A stretch of DNA of 29,502 nt from Acanthaster planci (Eukaryota; Echinodermata; Asteroidea; Valvatida; Acanthasteridae). The stretch is taken from positions 280,000-309,501 of the forward strand of contig NW_019091369.1 in the NCBI RefSeq assembly GCF_001949145.1. The letters are read 5' to 3'. The notes beneath the pieces were generated by a model, which saw nothing but the letters and a program-made list of their open reading frames with translations, had not been told where the DNA came from and did not search any database. The stretch's first letter is position 1. The number at the start of each line of letters is the position of its first letter. Below, one piece after another: positions 20,064 to 29,502 of the stretch. The position numbers and the translations under genes are program-made.

Positions 20064-21331
20064 ATACAGGGGCCTAAGATGTACATCTCTATCAGAGGTG
20101 GCAGTTTAAGGTGCAGGTGTATAGTGTATCCATATGGAGGTGCAATTTCATTCCTGTTTTTTTATTGTGGAAGCCATTATGGTAGAAATGACAATGACAA
20201 TGGCTACAGAAACGACAGTAATGACAACAGCGACAGCAATGACAGTTTCAACAAAACGGTAACAACAATATTTACAACAGCAAGAGAAGAAAAGTCTACT
20301 TTGACATTTTATAAACACCATTGGTTTTCGAAATATCAACTCAGTCCCCCAGTATAGTTGTTTGAACTTTTGAAGGGTGCTACAGACTATTATAAGCTAG
20401 GCCACCACCTTGAGGTTGAATAAGACTGTGTAACTACTCACATTAATTTCACAGAATGGAAAAAAAAAGAAGGGAAAAAAGTTTACGTGGAGACTTTGGT
20501 GAAGACTTGGGCTGAAAAATAACCTGTTAACTCGATTCCACCATATTAAGCACAGACGACTTACCGAAGGTAAATTAGACTTCGACCGGGGTCTCCATTA
20601 TCTATTCGTTCCGCTGAAAAAAAGCCATTTAAAAACCTTTCCTTCAGAGTACCCTTTCCTACAGTTGTCAATTAGTGATGAAATTTTTACAAGAACAGTA
20701 ATGAGTTTGGGATGCGCCTTTCTGGCTTTGCGTTCAGGAAAATTCTGTAGTGGATTTTTTTGCATTCGTCTCTCTCTCTTTCTCTTTCTAATGCAAGCGT
20801 TCCAAACAAATGTGTGCTATATTATATTAATTTTTATTTGTTGGGATTTGGCTCATCAACTATCTTCCAGACTATTAGGCTCCCATCATGCAAATGAACA
20901 ACATCAATAATACATAATATCCTGAAACTGCCCGACAAAACACGTTACTACAGAAATAGAAGAAAAAAAATAACAGCTCTGTCATGTAAGTGTACATTCG
21001 TTTCTATTTGGCCTCTCCCCAGATGGTGGACGGGGATTATTGTCACCCACGTCTTTTTCTCAGTTACGGCTGGTTCTCTCCATCCTCCCGGTATTTGCAC
21101 TTCGTAATTATATTCATTTCAATTTAGCTTCATGCCTTTGCACCCGGATCTTCGTAAAGGGTGGTGCAGGCAATCAATCGGCTTCTTTGTACGGTGACAT
21201 TACATTGTATATAGGTCTCATTAGAAAAAAAGCATTCATGCTACGACCATAATGCATCCAAACTGGGCGATTAATCATTCCGCGGGAAAGCGCAGACATT
21301 CACATGAAATTGGAAATCACATGAAATTTGT

Positions 21332-21371
21332 ATGCACGTGTATAAAACGTTCATGCATTATACACGTGCAT
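21332..21371. promoter_or_regulatory. Perfect 14-base hairpin with paired CACGTG boxes
   Basis: ATGCACGTGTATAA (21332-21345) and TTATACACGTGCAT (21358-21371) are exact reverse complements around a 12-base loop. Each arm contains the bHLH E-box CACGTG. Flanking direct repeats add structure: TCACATGAAAT occurs twice just upstream, and AACGTTCATG occurs in the loop and again just downstream. It could be a regulatory module, a small RNA precursor or an element end. The sequence alone cannot decide. Confidence 0.4.
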
Positions 21372-22859
21372 TCAAACGTTCATGGTTCGTTTCACGGTTG
21401 TGCCAACACTAGTCTGTTATGACAATCCCCCCACTGGATTTTGTCTTCTTCGCAGATTATGTAGAAAAGCCCTTGGATGAAAATAAAGCAACTTGCTGTC
21501 GCTTGTTGATGTTAGCGATACAACTCTCACTTTCTAGTTCACAAGCAAGACGTATATAAATATGACATCCCGCTTCCAGCCTGCATAACATTGCGATTTA
21601 CGAGCGCCCTCTGCCGGCTAGATTGCTACATGTCTTTGCCATAGTATTTTTACCGCGCCAGCTCTGGCTTTGGGGACAACGCGATTAAACAAAGATGGCG
21701 AGGGATCCCATCGGAGCACCTCATTCCCAACTACATTTCCTCCTCAGAAAAAGAATTAGTCCGTCACGAAAAAAAAAAGTATATTATTTTGCACCAATGC
21801 TAAGTTAGAGGGTTAGGGATGCTCGTGCCTTAATTCGTTGCTTGAGTACGCATGGAATACCCTTTATCGAGCGTGTAGAATTTAAATGTTACATAATCAT
21901 GTTATTATCTTCTCCGAGTTGGGGGAGAGGGGCAGTGGGCCCAGGCAAGAAGAAGCGTGTGCCCACCCACAGCCTAGTACCCAATGTCTTTGTAGCCTTG
22001 CTACATTTCCAATTGCACAACGAGCCTACATCATATAAAAAAAATCGCCCACTTTTCGGAGTTTTCCTTTAAATGCTATTTTCAGAATTCGAATTTGAAT
22101 TGTTCTGGAGAGGAACGAATGAATCGGCGAATAAAGTCATCAACAGCCTGGTTAGTTTTCCGTTCGAAGAGCAACATTTGCCGTTCTCTCTTTGTGCTGC
22201 ACCTCCCACAAAGGGGAAAAAAAAAGCTAGAAAAGATAAACAAAAACCTTGGGAGTATAAATTTTGGGGTGTCGCCAGGATCAAACACAACGCTTGAGTT
22301 ATTACGGCGACTGATAGCGCCAGAGGCGATGCGCTAGCCGTGGAGAGCGCGAGGGGAAGCGGGCTTAGCCAAGCAGGTGCATGGGCACCGTGTATTCGGC
22401 GTATTTTTTTGCTGGCCACTCTTTGCTTTTTTCCCGCTGACCTTTCTGTCTGTCTTCCTCCTCGGTTTCCTGTCTTTCCCCGGTATGGATATCCGAAGGA
22501 CAGCTTTACTGTTCATATATATATTTTTTTTATTAAACAAACAAAAGAATTTTCGTTTGGCAGTATAAAGCAGTGTGCTTTATTCGGAGTGACTCTTGCC
22601 TGCACTTTTGTTTTTTGTTTGTTTCTTGTTTTGTTGTTGTACGTTTGTTTGTTTTTTGTTTTTAATTCACTCATTTACTTTCAATGTTTCTTTTAAACTA
22701 TAGTTGAGAACTGATATTAAATCTAACATGAAAGAACAGTTCCAACCTTCTAAGAGGCTTTATGCGTTTTATTTGTTTCAGCTAAATTCATTATATGGGC
22801 TAATGTGATTTTTAACTTGTCTTTATCCATACCATTTAAATTTCCAGAGGTGGATTTTG

Positions 22860-23130
22860 ATAGACTGTACATCTTTGACGCAGGCTATAGAACTGCCGCT
22901 CGGCCAATGGCTAATCAATGTTGAAGATACCTTAGCCTCTAACCTGCAGGTTATCCTCATACGAGAAACCTATGCTGACAGGCGGAGCCTTCAAATGTAA
23001 TGGTGCTCATTAGTTCTTTGTAATGGCTGACATTAAAATACATATTTAATCAAAACCGATTTACCGGCCATTTGGACAATTACGGCCCTGTTAATTTTCA
23101 TCGAAACGGCTGTAAAGTATATTGTACTGT
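22860..23130. promoter_or_regulatory. Candidate conserved noncoding element
   Basis: A non-repetitive block packed with developmental factor motifs: CTGACAGG and GGCTGACATT (TALE/Meis-like TGACA), GGTGCTCATTAGTT, TAATGG, ATTTAATC, CAATTACGG and GTTAATTTT (homeodomain ATTA cores), CCAAT-like GGCCAATGG, and the perfect palindrome TAACCTGCAGGTTA (22940-22953). ORFs are absent. The call rests on motif density alone. Confidence 0.25.
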
Positions 23131-23387
23131 GTTGTCATTCGACCGTTGAACAAATTAATCATGAAGATGTGCGCAGGGTTTTCTTGGTTATGTAGAAAAT
23201 ATACCAGGACTTAAATAAAACACTTGAAATTTTGGTGCAGGATTATGGCACCTTAAACTAAGTTTCAACTTTAACTGGTAGATTTAAAAGAAAAACTAAC
23301 GCTTCACATTTCTGGTCGCTTTTACACTTCAGTTTCTGATGTAGAGTTTCTGCAATAGAAAATTGAGTCGCATCGAGGCGGAGGGTC

Positions 23388-23394
23388 TATAAAA
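23388..23394 (+). promoter_or_regulatory. TATA box candidate
   Basis: TATAAAA in a GC-richer setting (GGAGGGTCTATAAAACTC). It lies 57 bases before the ATG of the small ORF at 23445, a spacing that would give a short 5' leader. Confidence 0.3.
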
Positions 23395-23444
23395 CTCTAT
23401 GAACTAAAATCTCGAGGATCGAGGTTGAAGTAGAATCGCTGACA

Positions 23445-23667
23445 ATGCCGCGGTTTAGAGAGGCGTCCGTGTTTGAGATGTTGCCAGCTGCATCGTCGAC
23501 CCGAGATACAACACAGGGTTACAATGTAGACGGAGACGCCGTAAAGCTCCAGGAATTATGATCAATCATCGCAAAAAATCGACGTTGATTCTTCCGTTCC
23601 TGATCCTATGCCGCCGTGCACATCTGCTCCAGATGAAACGTCGATGACGGTGACCTTGAATCGATAA
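23445..23667 (+). CDS. Candidate small coding region with a +1 frame break
   Basis: The ATG at 23445 opens 38 codons (MPRFREASVFEMLPAASSTR, then DTTQGYNVDGDAVKLQEL) to TGA at 23559-23561. Overlapping in the +1 frame, 37 codons follow (NYDQSSQKIDVDSSVPDPMP, then PCTSAPDETSMTVTLNR) to TAA at 23665-23667. Both halves have balanced, protein-like composition, unlike the AT-driven frames nearby, and together they suggest one interrupted coding segment of about 73 residues. No domain is recognised. It could be a genuine exon with an indel, a decayed transposon ORF, or chance. The stop context UUA-UGA-U superficially resembles an antizyme-type +1 site, but the peptides are not antizyme. Confidence 0.25.
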
Positions 23668-26600
23668 ACTATGGCACTAGTCTGAAGTCCCGGGCCTAAC
23701 ATCCATTTAGGCCTAGTCCACAGACAGAAAAAAAGTCAGAACCCAAGACAACTGCAATAAATTTCATCACCTCGCCGTAAGTGCATGATACACATCAGGG
23801 GAGTAAACCCCAGAGAGGAGATGGTTTAATACTTCCCTCGTCTTTTTCAGTTGGGGATGGGTCTTAAGGTCATCTCTCCCTGTTTTGTACCGATAAAAAG
23901 TAAGACATATACTATAAAAATCTGTAACAAAGCCGGACAAGGAATTGCAGAGTATTTAATCATTCTCACATGTGGATATCAACGCTACAAACTGTCTAGG
24001 ACAGTAATAAACTTCAAATCATGTGCTTAATATGCATACGAGTAACACAGGATAAAAAAGGCTGTCCAGTCCTTCCTTTTCGATTTTGCCAACGACCGGG
24101 AAAATTCAGGATTTCCCATTGTTAACTGCCAGTCTCCCTCACGAATTGGCGCCCTTGGACACTTCATTATAACTGTCTAAGCCGTTTATAGCACAGTGCT
24201 GAAAAACACTATCATGCTTTCCATGTGACGAAAAAAAAGGTGTTTCTAATACTTACATGGCAAAACAATCGCTATAGCTTTTTCGGATACGGACTGCACT
24301 TCTGCACTGATCAAACCTCATGACAAATCACAACAAACCATGTTGCCGGGTTCATTTGAAGCAAGATATGAAACGGAGAGAACCCCCCCCCCGCTTTTGT
24401 GTTGGTCATTGTTTGATCGGAATCTCAGGAATTCTTTAAAGACTTCTAGGGGGGATGTGTTAGGTAACAATAGTCTAGAGCGTGCATAGGGATTGGACAG
24501 GTAGGGGGGGTACTCCTCTGTCCCATATCTTGCCTGGTATAGCCTAGTTGGCTCAACTGCAGCAATACTTAAGCTTGAAGAGAGCTTCTGTTGAGAAGAA
24601 CGAGCCTTGGGAATTTAATTTTGCCTTTTTGTTTCTACATGCGCAGAATAGGAGTCCCGGGTGACTTTGTCAGTGTATCTCTCTAATGCTAACCGGGTTG
24701 AAAGTTTCATAACTAACGTTTTAGCAGGCTTATTAATGTTTGTAACTGTTGACTGTAATTCACCAGCGCCTTTTGGCATGATCCCGTGCCGTCGTGAAAA
24801 CGCTGACGTTTCCCTCAGTAATCTAAACTCACAGCCTCAGAAGCCCGCACTTGTCTGTTGATTCTCTGAGCATTTGTTCAAATTGGGACCAAGATGCCGT
24901 CTTCGTAAGAAATACAAGTCTATCGCCTTGATTTATATGCGTCGTGTGTTCACCCTGCATTCTCCGCTATCGACAGAGGTGAGAGAGGGCGGCAGACCCG
25001 ATCAATGGCCTCTTTCGGAAACCCCAAACAAATCTGTCATTCCTCCTTCAAGAGATTTGATCTTTGGGTATCATAAACAGCTTTGGCCAAAGATAACTCC
25101 GATTGTGTTGCACTCCTCGTAAATCAGAAACATCATTCATAAATTTTCTCGCGGCCTTTTCGTTATTAGACGCGAGGCATACTTGGCAAAAGACGCCCTC
25201 TCTTGTTGAGAAGGAGCACAGGGTTCTCTTCCAATACATTAATAGTTTGTTGTTCGGAATTCCCTATTAACTTTGTTTCATAAAGTTCACAAAGAAAACA
25301 TTAATTTTCATTCTTTAATTTCGAAGTTATACTAAATGTTGTATTAATCATGAAAACAAGCATAGCCGTAAACCAATTTGGTTTCTGTAAGTTTCAAGCG
25401 TGCGGTTTCTGAAGAAGGCTATTAAAGGTGTGGCTACGTCAGTTACCAGCATGTGCCTACGTGTCTGCATCCGGGAAAGACCTAGAGATTTATTGGTCTA
25501 CAGATCTATAGGTCCATACACAAGATTTTGACCAGCTTAGTCCCATTCACCCAGCCAACAAATACTAGACCCGTACACGGAGGACCCACGGCATCCTGTC
25601 TGTATATCCTGGGCTTCAACGCAGAGCTTTTTGTCCATCGACCACTAGCGGCATCTGCCATCTAGGAGTACGCCTAATTGTTGTCAGTCAGGTGGGCTGT
25701 TTTGGGGTTGGCATACTTTAGCAAACACGATTTAAAACCATCTGTCAGAGTGATGAGTGAACGCAACTGTCTACACCTCATGCTCTAGACATCACATGAC
25801 CGCAAAATACACTGAAATTATTACAAAAGAATGGACATCAAATTCAAATGTTTGAAAAGCTTTCAGTGAGCTGTCTCGATGTTGTGTTTGACTCGCTGAA
25901 CAACATGGTGTAATTTTCTGTTTTGGCGAGCACGTTCGTGACCTTCAGAACATCCAACACCCGCTTCTGAGAGAACACATTCAACATTATGAGTGTTAAC
26001 TTGCACTTAGGGGTTTATCCGATTAGCATTAATTTTTAGTGTGAGACTCATTTACAGGCGGGATACATCAATGAGTAATTTACTATAGCATAACATAATC
26101 AAGGTTACTCTGAAATTAGTTTCCAGATAGACCATTTTTGTCTGCATTTATTATTCAGATACCAATTACACAAGTTCGTCCTTTTCCATGCCGCAGGAAA
26201 TCCACCTTCTGTGTCTTTTCTTTTGAAGAAACACTGTTTTCAGGCAGAACACGTACAAGGTCCAACCAATTATAATACATGTATAGTCAAAATATGTCGG
26301 CCATTAACCCGCACAAGGTGCGTTGGCCTTTGGTAAGTTTGCAGCGCCCGCTCCCAACCAAAGCACGTATACTTTGCTGAAAGATTGATGGAAGCAAAGC
26401 AGTGTATAAATCATGCAGCGTTTTTTTTCCTCCCCACTCGCCCCCCCCCCATCTCCGTCATGGAACGGTTCGCGAGGCCGAGCAGAGGGCGAGAGAGATC
26501 GCCGTCAGACGGACGGTACGCACATGTTGAGGGCTGGAAAAAAATGTTGAACACTGTCTTGCAGGGGATACTTCGAACGTCGTGCTCGACTACTCTTCAA

Positions 26601-29344
26601 CTCGTGAAACGAATGCAAACAATTACAATAAAGCAAGGAGACTGTAGAAAGATTAGGACGGGTTCAACGAAACGACATGCTCTAACCCTTCGAATACCCC
26701 ATGGAACCAAGACCCGAAAATGACGTCCACCATGAAGTCTACCTACTCCTATAGGTTTTACATGACAGCTTCGTGAGTGCTTTAGAAACCATTTTATTTT
26801 AAGCCTCTCCAACAGTACAAGGAATTGGCAACCACTCTGCTCTATATAGCAGAGTATTTCAGACCTTCTGTCACTCCTAGAATTTACAGGCATGGCAGTG
26901 CAAGAGATCGAAGCATTGGTTCAAGCCAGATTTCATCGACATGGACATTTTCTTTTGAATCGACGTCGACCCATGCACAAAATTTGGTGACATCTTGTTC
27001 CTGTTTGGTTTTGTTTTTTGCGTATTCCTTTCTTGTGCCCAGGGTTGCGACAACTGTTCCCTTTTTCACTAATCGTGCAAACCCATTACGAATAATAGTC
27101 AAAACGTATAAAGGCAATCATCCAATTAGACTGAAACCGTGCAAGTAGCCTACGGTGCCTTCTTGTTTCGTTGAATAAACCATGACGGTGGTAAGATAAC
27201 AGATAAAGCGGGAAAGTGAGAGATCTGCCCCTTCGGCTTTGATAAGACAAAAGAGGTTCTGTGGCACGGCTTTATACTTTTGAACAGTCTGCCTTAATTT
27301 TTCCCACTGTGTAATTAATTCCCACTTGACAATAACAGATAACTGTTGTCCTTATTTTGGAAAGATCTTTCCATCGCAACGTTCACACATAATCTTTAGC
27401 CATTACAGATTAATGGGGCTATGTTCTACGACACCTTTTGTGAACCGAAATGGCAGGTGGCTTTTCAGTCTGACAGTAACCTACTGGTTAACGAACTCAC
27501 GTCGTTGAGCTTGTATTTCCCCTCGCCAATTTCACTCTCTTAAGTCTGAGTTCTTTTTTAGTTCAAAAGCCACAGTGGAGATTTATGTGACACCGTGTCG
27601 TCGTTAGCGCCTCCCTTCGGCCGTATTTCATTGGGAACATCTTGCAGGAGTGTCAGGCTGAGGGTAGAGGGACGCACCGGTCGCTGACGATCTTCGTTGG
27701 TGTCCGGCGCCGTCCTCCGAAGAGACACGCAGGCTGTTAGTTCGCCCACATCTTATGTTACATTTCCCAATGCCGTAACCACTGTCGGCTCTTTCCGTAC
27801 GCGACCATCCGCGAACACGCTCATTTCATGCGGCAAGAACATCAGTGGATTGGGATTAATAAAGACATCAACCGAACAAAGTGGTAAAATTCATGGGTAA
27901 CATTTGGGCCAATATTTCATGCAAAGGGGTGAATTTATGGCTGGCCATTACCTAAATGGTTCCTGAATATGCCGCCTAAATGGTCGCGCGTGTAATTATT
28001 TTGGCCTCGATGGAGTATTGCATTCTCATGCATCATGATTTCTGTCCTGTGCCGTCCAAATTACAACAGATTACCGGGAGTCAGCAATGGTAATTCCTGC
28101 GTCACTGTCGTCTGGCGCTGTAAGTCTCGCCAACCTCTCAACGTTCACAGTTATTTGATGTACTCTTGGACTCTGCTGTATACGTACACACCATCTGTAA
28201 GTTATCTGATGAAAAGAATATTACTCGGATTGTGTAATTCTGTCATAACTCTGGGTGGGTTGACGATACAAGAGGCGTTTATTTGAACGCTTTCCCCAAA
28301 GTGCTGGGACCAACTGCTTGGAACTCTACAAGTCTGACTTAGAGTCTTATCACCAATTTTTTCCAACCGAGCCATTTTCATGACCGTTGGCCGCTTGCAT
28401 GATGACCACGAGGACGGACCCTAATGCGCAGTATTAGTTGGTCAGTTCGTATCTGCATGCTATGCATGGCCGGCAAAGAGCCCATCGGAGGCATGAATAC
28501 CTAATTACGGGACACAATTGTTCCTAGAAAAGAGCTCGTCGAAGCCAATGAGAATCGAAGAAATTCATCATTAGAATATTAACAACAATGTTCATTCTGA
28601 TTTATCACAAGGAAGAAACAGAAAAGACATCTGTAAGGGTGTCAATTTTCACCTGATGATTATCAGAACTCTCTGTTTAGCAAACCATCTCTCAACATAG
28701 GGCCCATTTTTTGAATTGCCATCTATGCGGAGTCATCTCCTAAATTTAATCAGAAATACCGCCGTATGACTGAGGGGGTTGTGGGGTTAGCCAACATAAC
28801 ATGCATAAACCTCATGCCGATGAAGGAAGGAAAACGTTTCTACCCGTCATGTTATAAATTGATTCGACCAATGATAACTCGCCTCACTGAGGAAAAAAAT
28901 ATGAATACTTTATTTTCTAACGACATAGATAACTGGTGCTTTTGTGCGGCGCCATAGTGGCGTCATTAAGTCTCAAAGTTGAAAAGCGGTTGCATAAGCT
29001 TTGCTGTACAAATTGAAGAATTAAATAGGACTTAATGTGTGAATCGGGGTTTGCCTAACTTATTTCCAAACTTCACTTAGGACCAAAATTACATCAGCAT
29101 GAGTCGGTAATTACATATGCATCACGTGAACTGAGTTTGTCAATTTACTGTCTGCGTCCCATCTGCCGCCATTGCTTGAAGGCAGGGCAAAGACGCGTCA
29201 TTATACGCAACCCGAGACGTGACCTGGCAGCGAGATATAAGGGGTGGTACACCGAAGGCCGCAGCTCGTCAGGGTCGGCCGAGGTGTTGATTTAGCAGGC
29301 TGGGCCCAGTAAAGTCGGTGAACTGTACTCATGTTCGTTTGCAG
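23668..29344. other. Long noncoding stretch
   Basis: No gene is supported over 5.7 kb. Open frames near 24661-25122, 26385-26723, 27558-27900 and 28035-28286 have no start or splice context or domain that convinces me. C-runs lie near 24386 and 26443. A candidate regulatory block lies at 27900-28040. Confidence 0.4.
27900..28040. promoter_or_regulatory. Candidate conserved noncoding block with repeated CCTAAATGGT
   Basis: It contains CCTAAATGGT twice (27951-27960, 27975-27984), a POU-octamer-like CATGCAAAG (27918-27926), GGCCAAT near 27908, GGCTGGCCATTACC, GTAATTATTTTGG and a CATGCATCATG tail. Density of such motifs without ORFs is typical of enhancers, but this is inference only. Confidence 0.22.
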
Positions 29345-29395
29345 GCGGGAAATGAGAAGGGCGGGAAGGCTGGCTCAACGATCAAAAGACGATAC
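29345..29395 (+). CDS. Candidate 51-base microexon
   Basis: An acceptor-like CATGTTCGTTTGCAG (ending 29344) and a donor-like GATAC|GTAAGC bound a 51-base, 17-codon block. Two frames are open (AGNEKGGKAGSTIKRRY, or REMRRAGRLAQRSKDD in the next frame) and the third has a stop. A TATAA (29236-29240) lies about 110 bases upstream in GC-richer sequence, so it might instead be an early 5'UTR exon. There is no homology support. Confidence 0.22.
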
Positions 29396-29502
29396 GTAAG
29401 CTATCCGGTCATCTCACAAAATGTTAATTATGAGAATCACCAATAAGTTTTCAAAATGAAAACTCCACTGCGCAGATTCAGGGTCAGTAGATTCCTTGTG
29501 TT
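29396..29502. other. Window end, noncoding
   Basis: Follows the candidate donor at 29396. No further feature is seen before the window ends. Confidence 0.4.

Larger units (their letters stand above)
20064..23387. other. Noncoding stretch with microsatellites and candidate regulatory DNA
   Basis: No gene is supported. It holds an imperfect AATGACA/GACAA array (20187-20245), a pyrimidine (CT)n stretch near 20769-20790, the hairpin at 21332-21371, a poly-A run near 21768, a T/TG-rich block at about 22600-22665, and a homeodomain-site-rich block at 22860-23130. A pyrimidine tract ending in CCCCAG near 21021 precedes a short open frame, but no donor or homology supports an exon. Confidence 0.4.

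Noticed and set aside
21022-21123. Possible exon after the pyrimidine tract CTCTCCCCAG
   Set aside because: The acceptor is good, but there is no donor in a suitable position and the short frame (MVDGDYCHPRLF...) ends in hydrophobic noise.
23445-23667. Ornithine decarboxylase antizyme, because of the UGA-U +1 arrangement
   Set aside because: Neither frame resembles antizyme, and the second frame is far too short for the conserved C-terminal domain.
25048-25239. Minus-strand frame containing VFCQVCLASNNEKAARKFMN, possibly a zinc-finger or transposase fragment
   Set aside because: A single C-x2-C pair without matching His/Cys partners, no splice sites, and an overlapping plus-strand frame. 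Too short to assign.
26460-26723. 87-codon plus-strand ORF from an ATG in acceptable context
   Set aside because: It follows a poly-C tract, is Arg/Lys-rich by composition, and has no domain or promoter; an antisense frame overlaps.
27558-27749. Minus-strand 63-codon frame with CpG-rich codons
   Set aside because: It begins with GTG rather than ATG, has a stop just upstream, and shows no acceptor or homology.
1-29502. CRISPR arrays, rRNA, tRNA genes, prokaryotic operons or phage genes
   Set aside because: No regular spacer arrays, conserved RNA gene segments or densely packed ORFs were seen on either strand.

Overview
This window reads as nuclear DNA from a eukaryote, most likely a marine invertebrate. 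It is gene-poor and moderately AT-rich. It has no operon-like ORF packing, and it contains spliced-gene signals, several families of short inverted-repeat elements, a decayed non-LTR retrotransposon, microsatellites and a 74-base assembly gap. Terminal motifs such as CAGTGGCGTAAC, GGGCCCAATTTCA and (AAT)n followed by ATTTATAAAGCGCC resemble repeats common in echinoderm, hemichordate and amphioxus genomes. That placement is inference; no gene here fixes the species.

The best gene is on the minus strand at about 15.74-14.31 kb. It has an untranslated first exon ending in a good splice donor (after 15464) and a 261-base intron with a clean polypyrimidine/CAG acceptor. The second exon starts with ATG at 15193. 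Its coding signal runs 107 codons, then continues in the +1 frame to 14671, with an ATTAAA poly(A) signal at 14331-14336. The product would be about 170-175 residues: acidic at the N-terminus, Ser/Pro-rich, basic in the middle, with a C-terminal motif resembling a PCNA-interacting (PIP-box/degron) peptide. I do not recognise the family. About 0.3-0.5 kb upstream lies an inverted-repeat element carrying a TGACGTCA (CRE/ATF) palindrome.

Other possible gene parts are weaker: a CpG-rich promoter-like block at 3.26-3.87 kb with minus-strand splice donors; a splice-flanked 100-base exon candidate at 1657-1756; a TATA-preceded small ORF at 23445 that also appears to continue in the +1 frame; and a 51-base splice-flanked block at 29345-29395.

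Mobile DNA is concentrated at 12.3-13.6 kb and 17.3-20.1 kb. The first cluster holds a 287-base MITE-like element, an (AAT)n dispersed repeat, and a hairpin with two 72-base direct copies. The second holds a reverse-transcriptase relic, two copies of one Tc1/mariner-style MITE (one cut by the gap), a GCGCC-type MITE and other terminal fragments. A further family, seen at 10.03-10.12 kb (minus) and 16.53-16.65 kb (plus), differs between copies partly at synonymous-looking sites.

The rest is noncoding. It contains scattered candidate regulatory sequence: a perfect DR2 nuclear-receptor site, a GTCACGTGAC E-box cluster, a 14-base-stem hairpin with two CACGTG boxes, and homeodomain/POU-like blocks near 22.9-23.1 and 27.9-28.0 kb. 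I found no convincing new multi-gene system.
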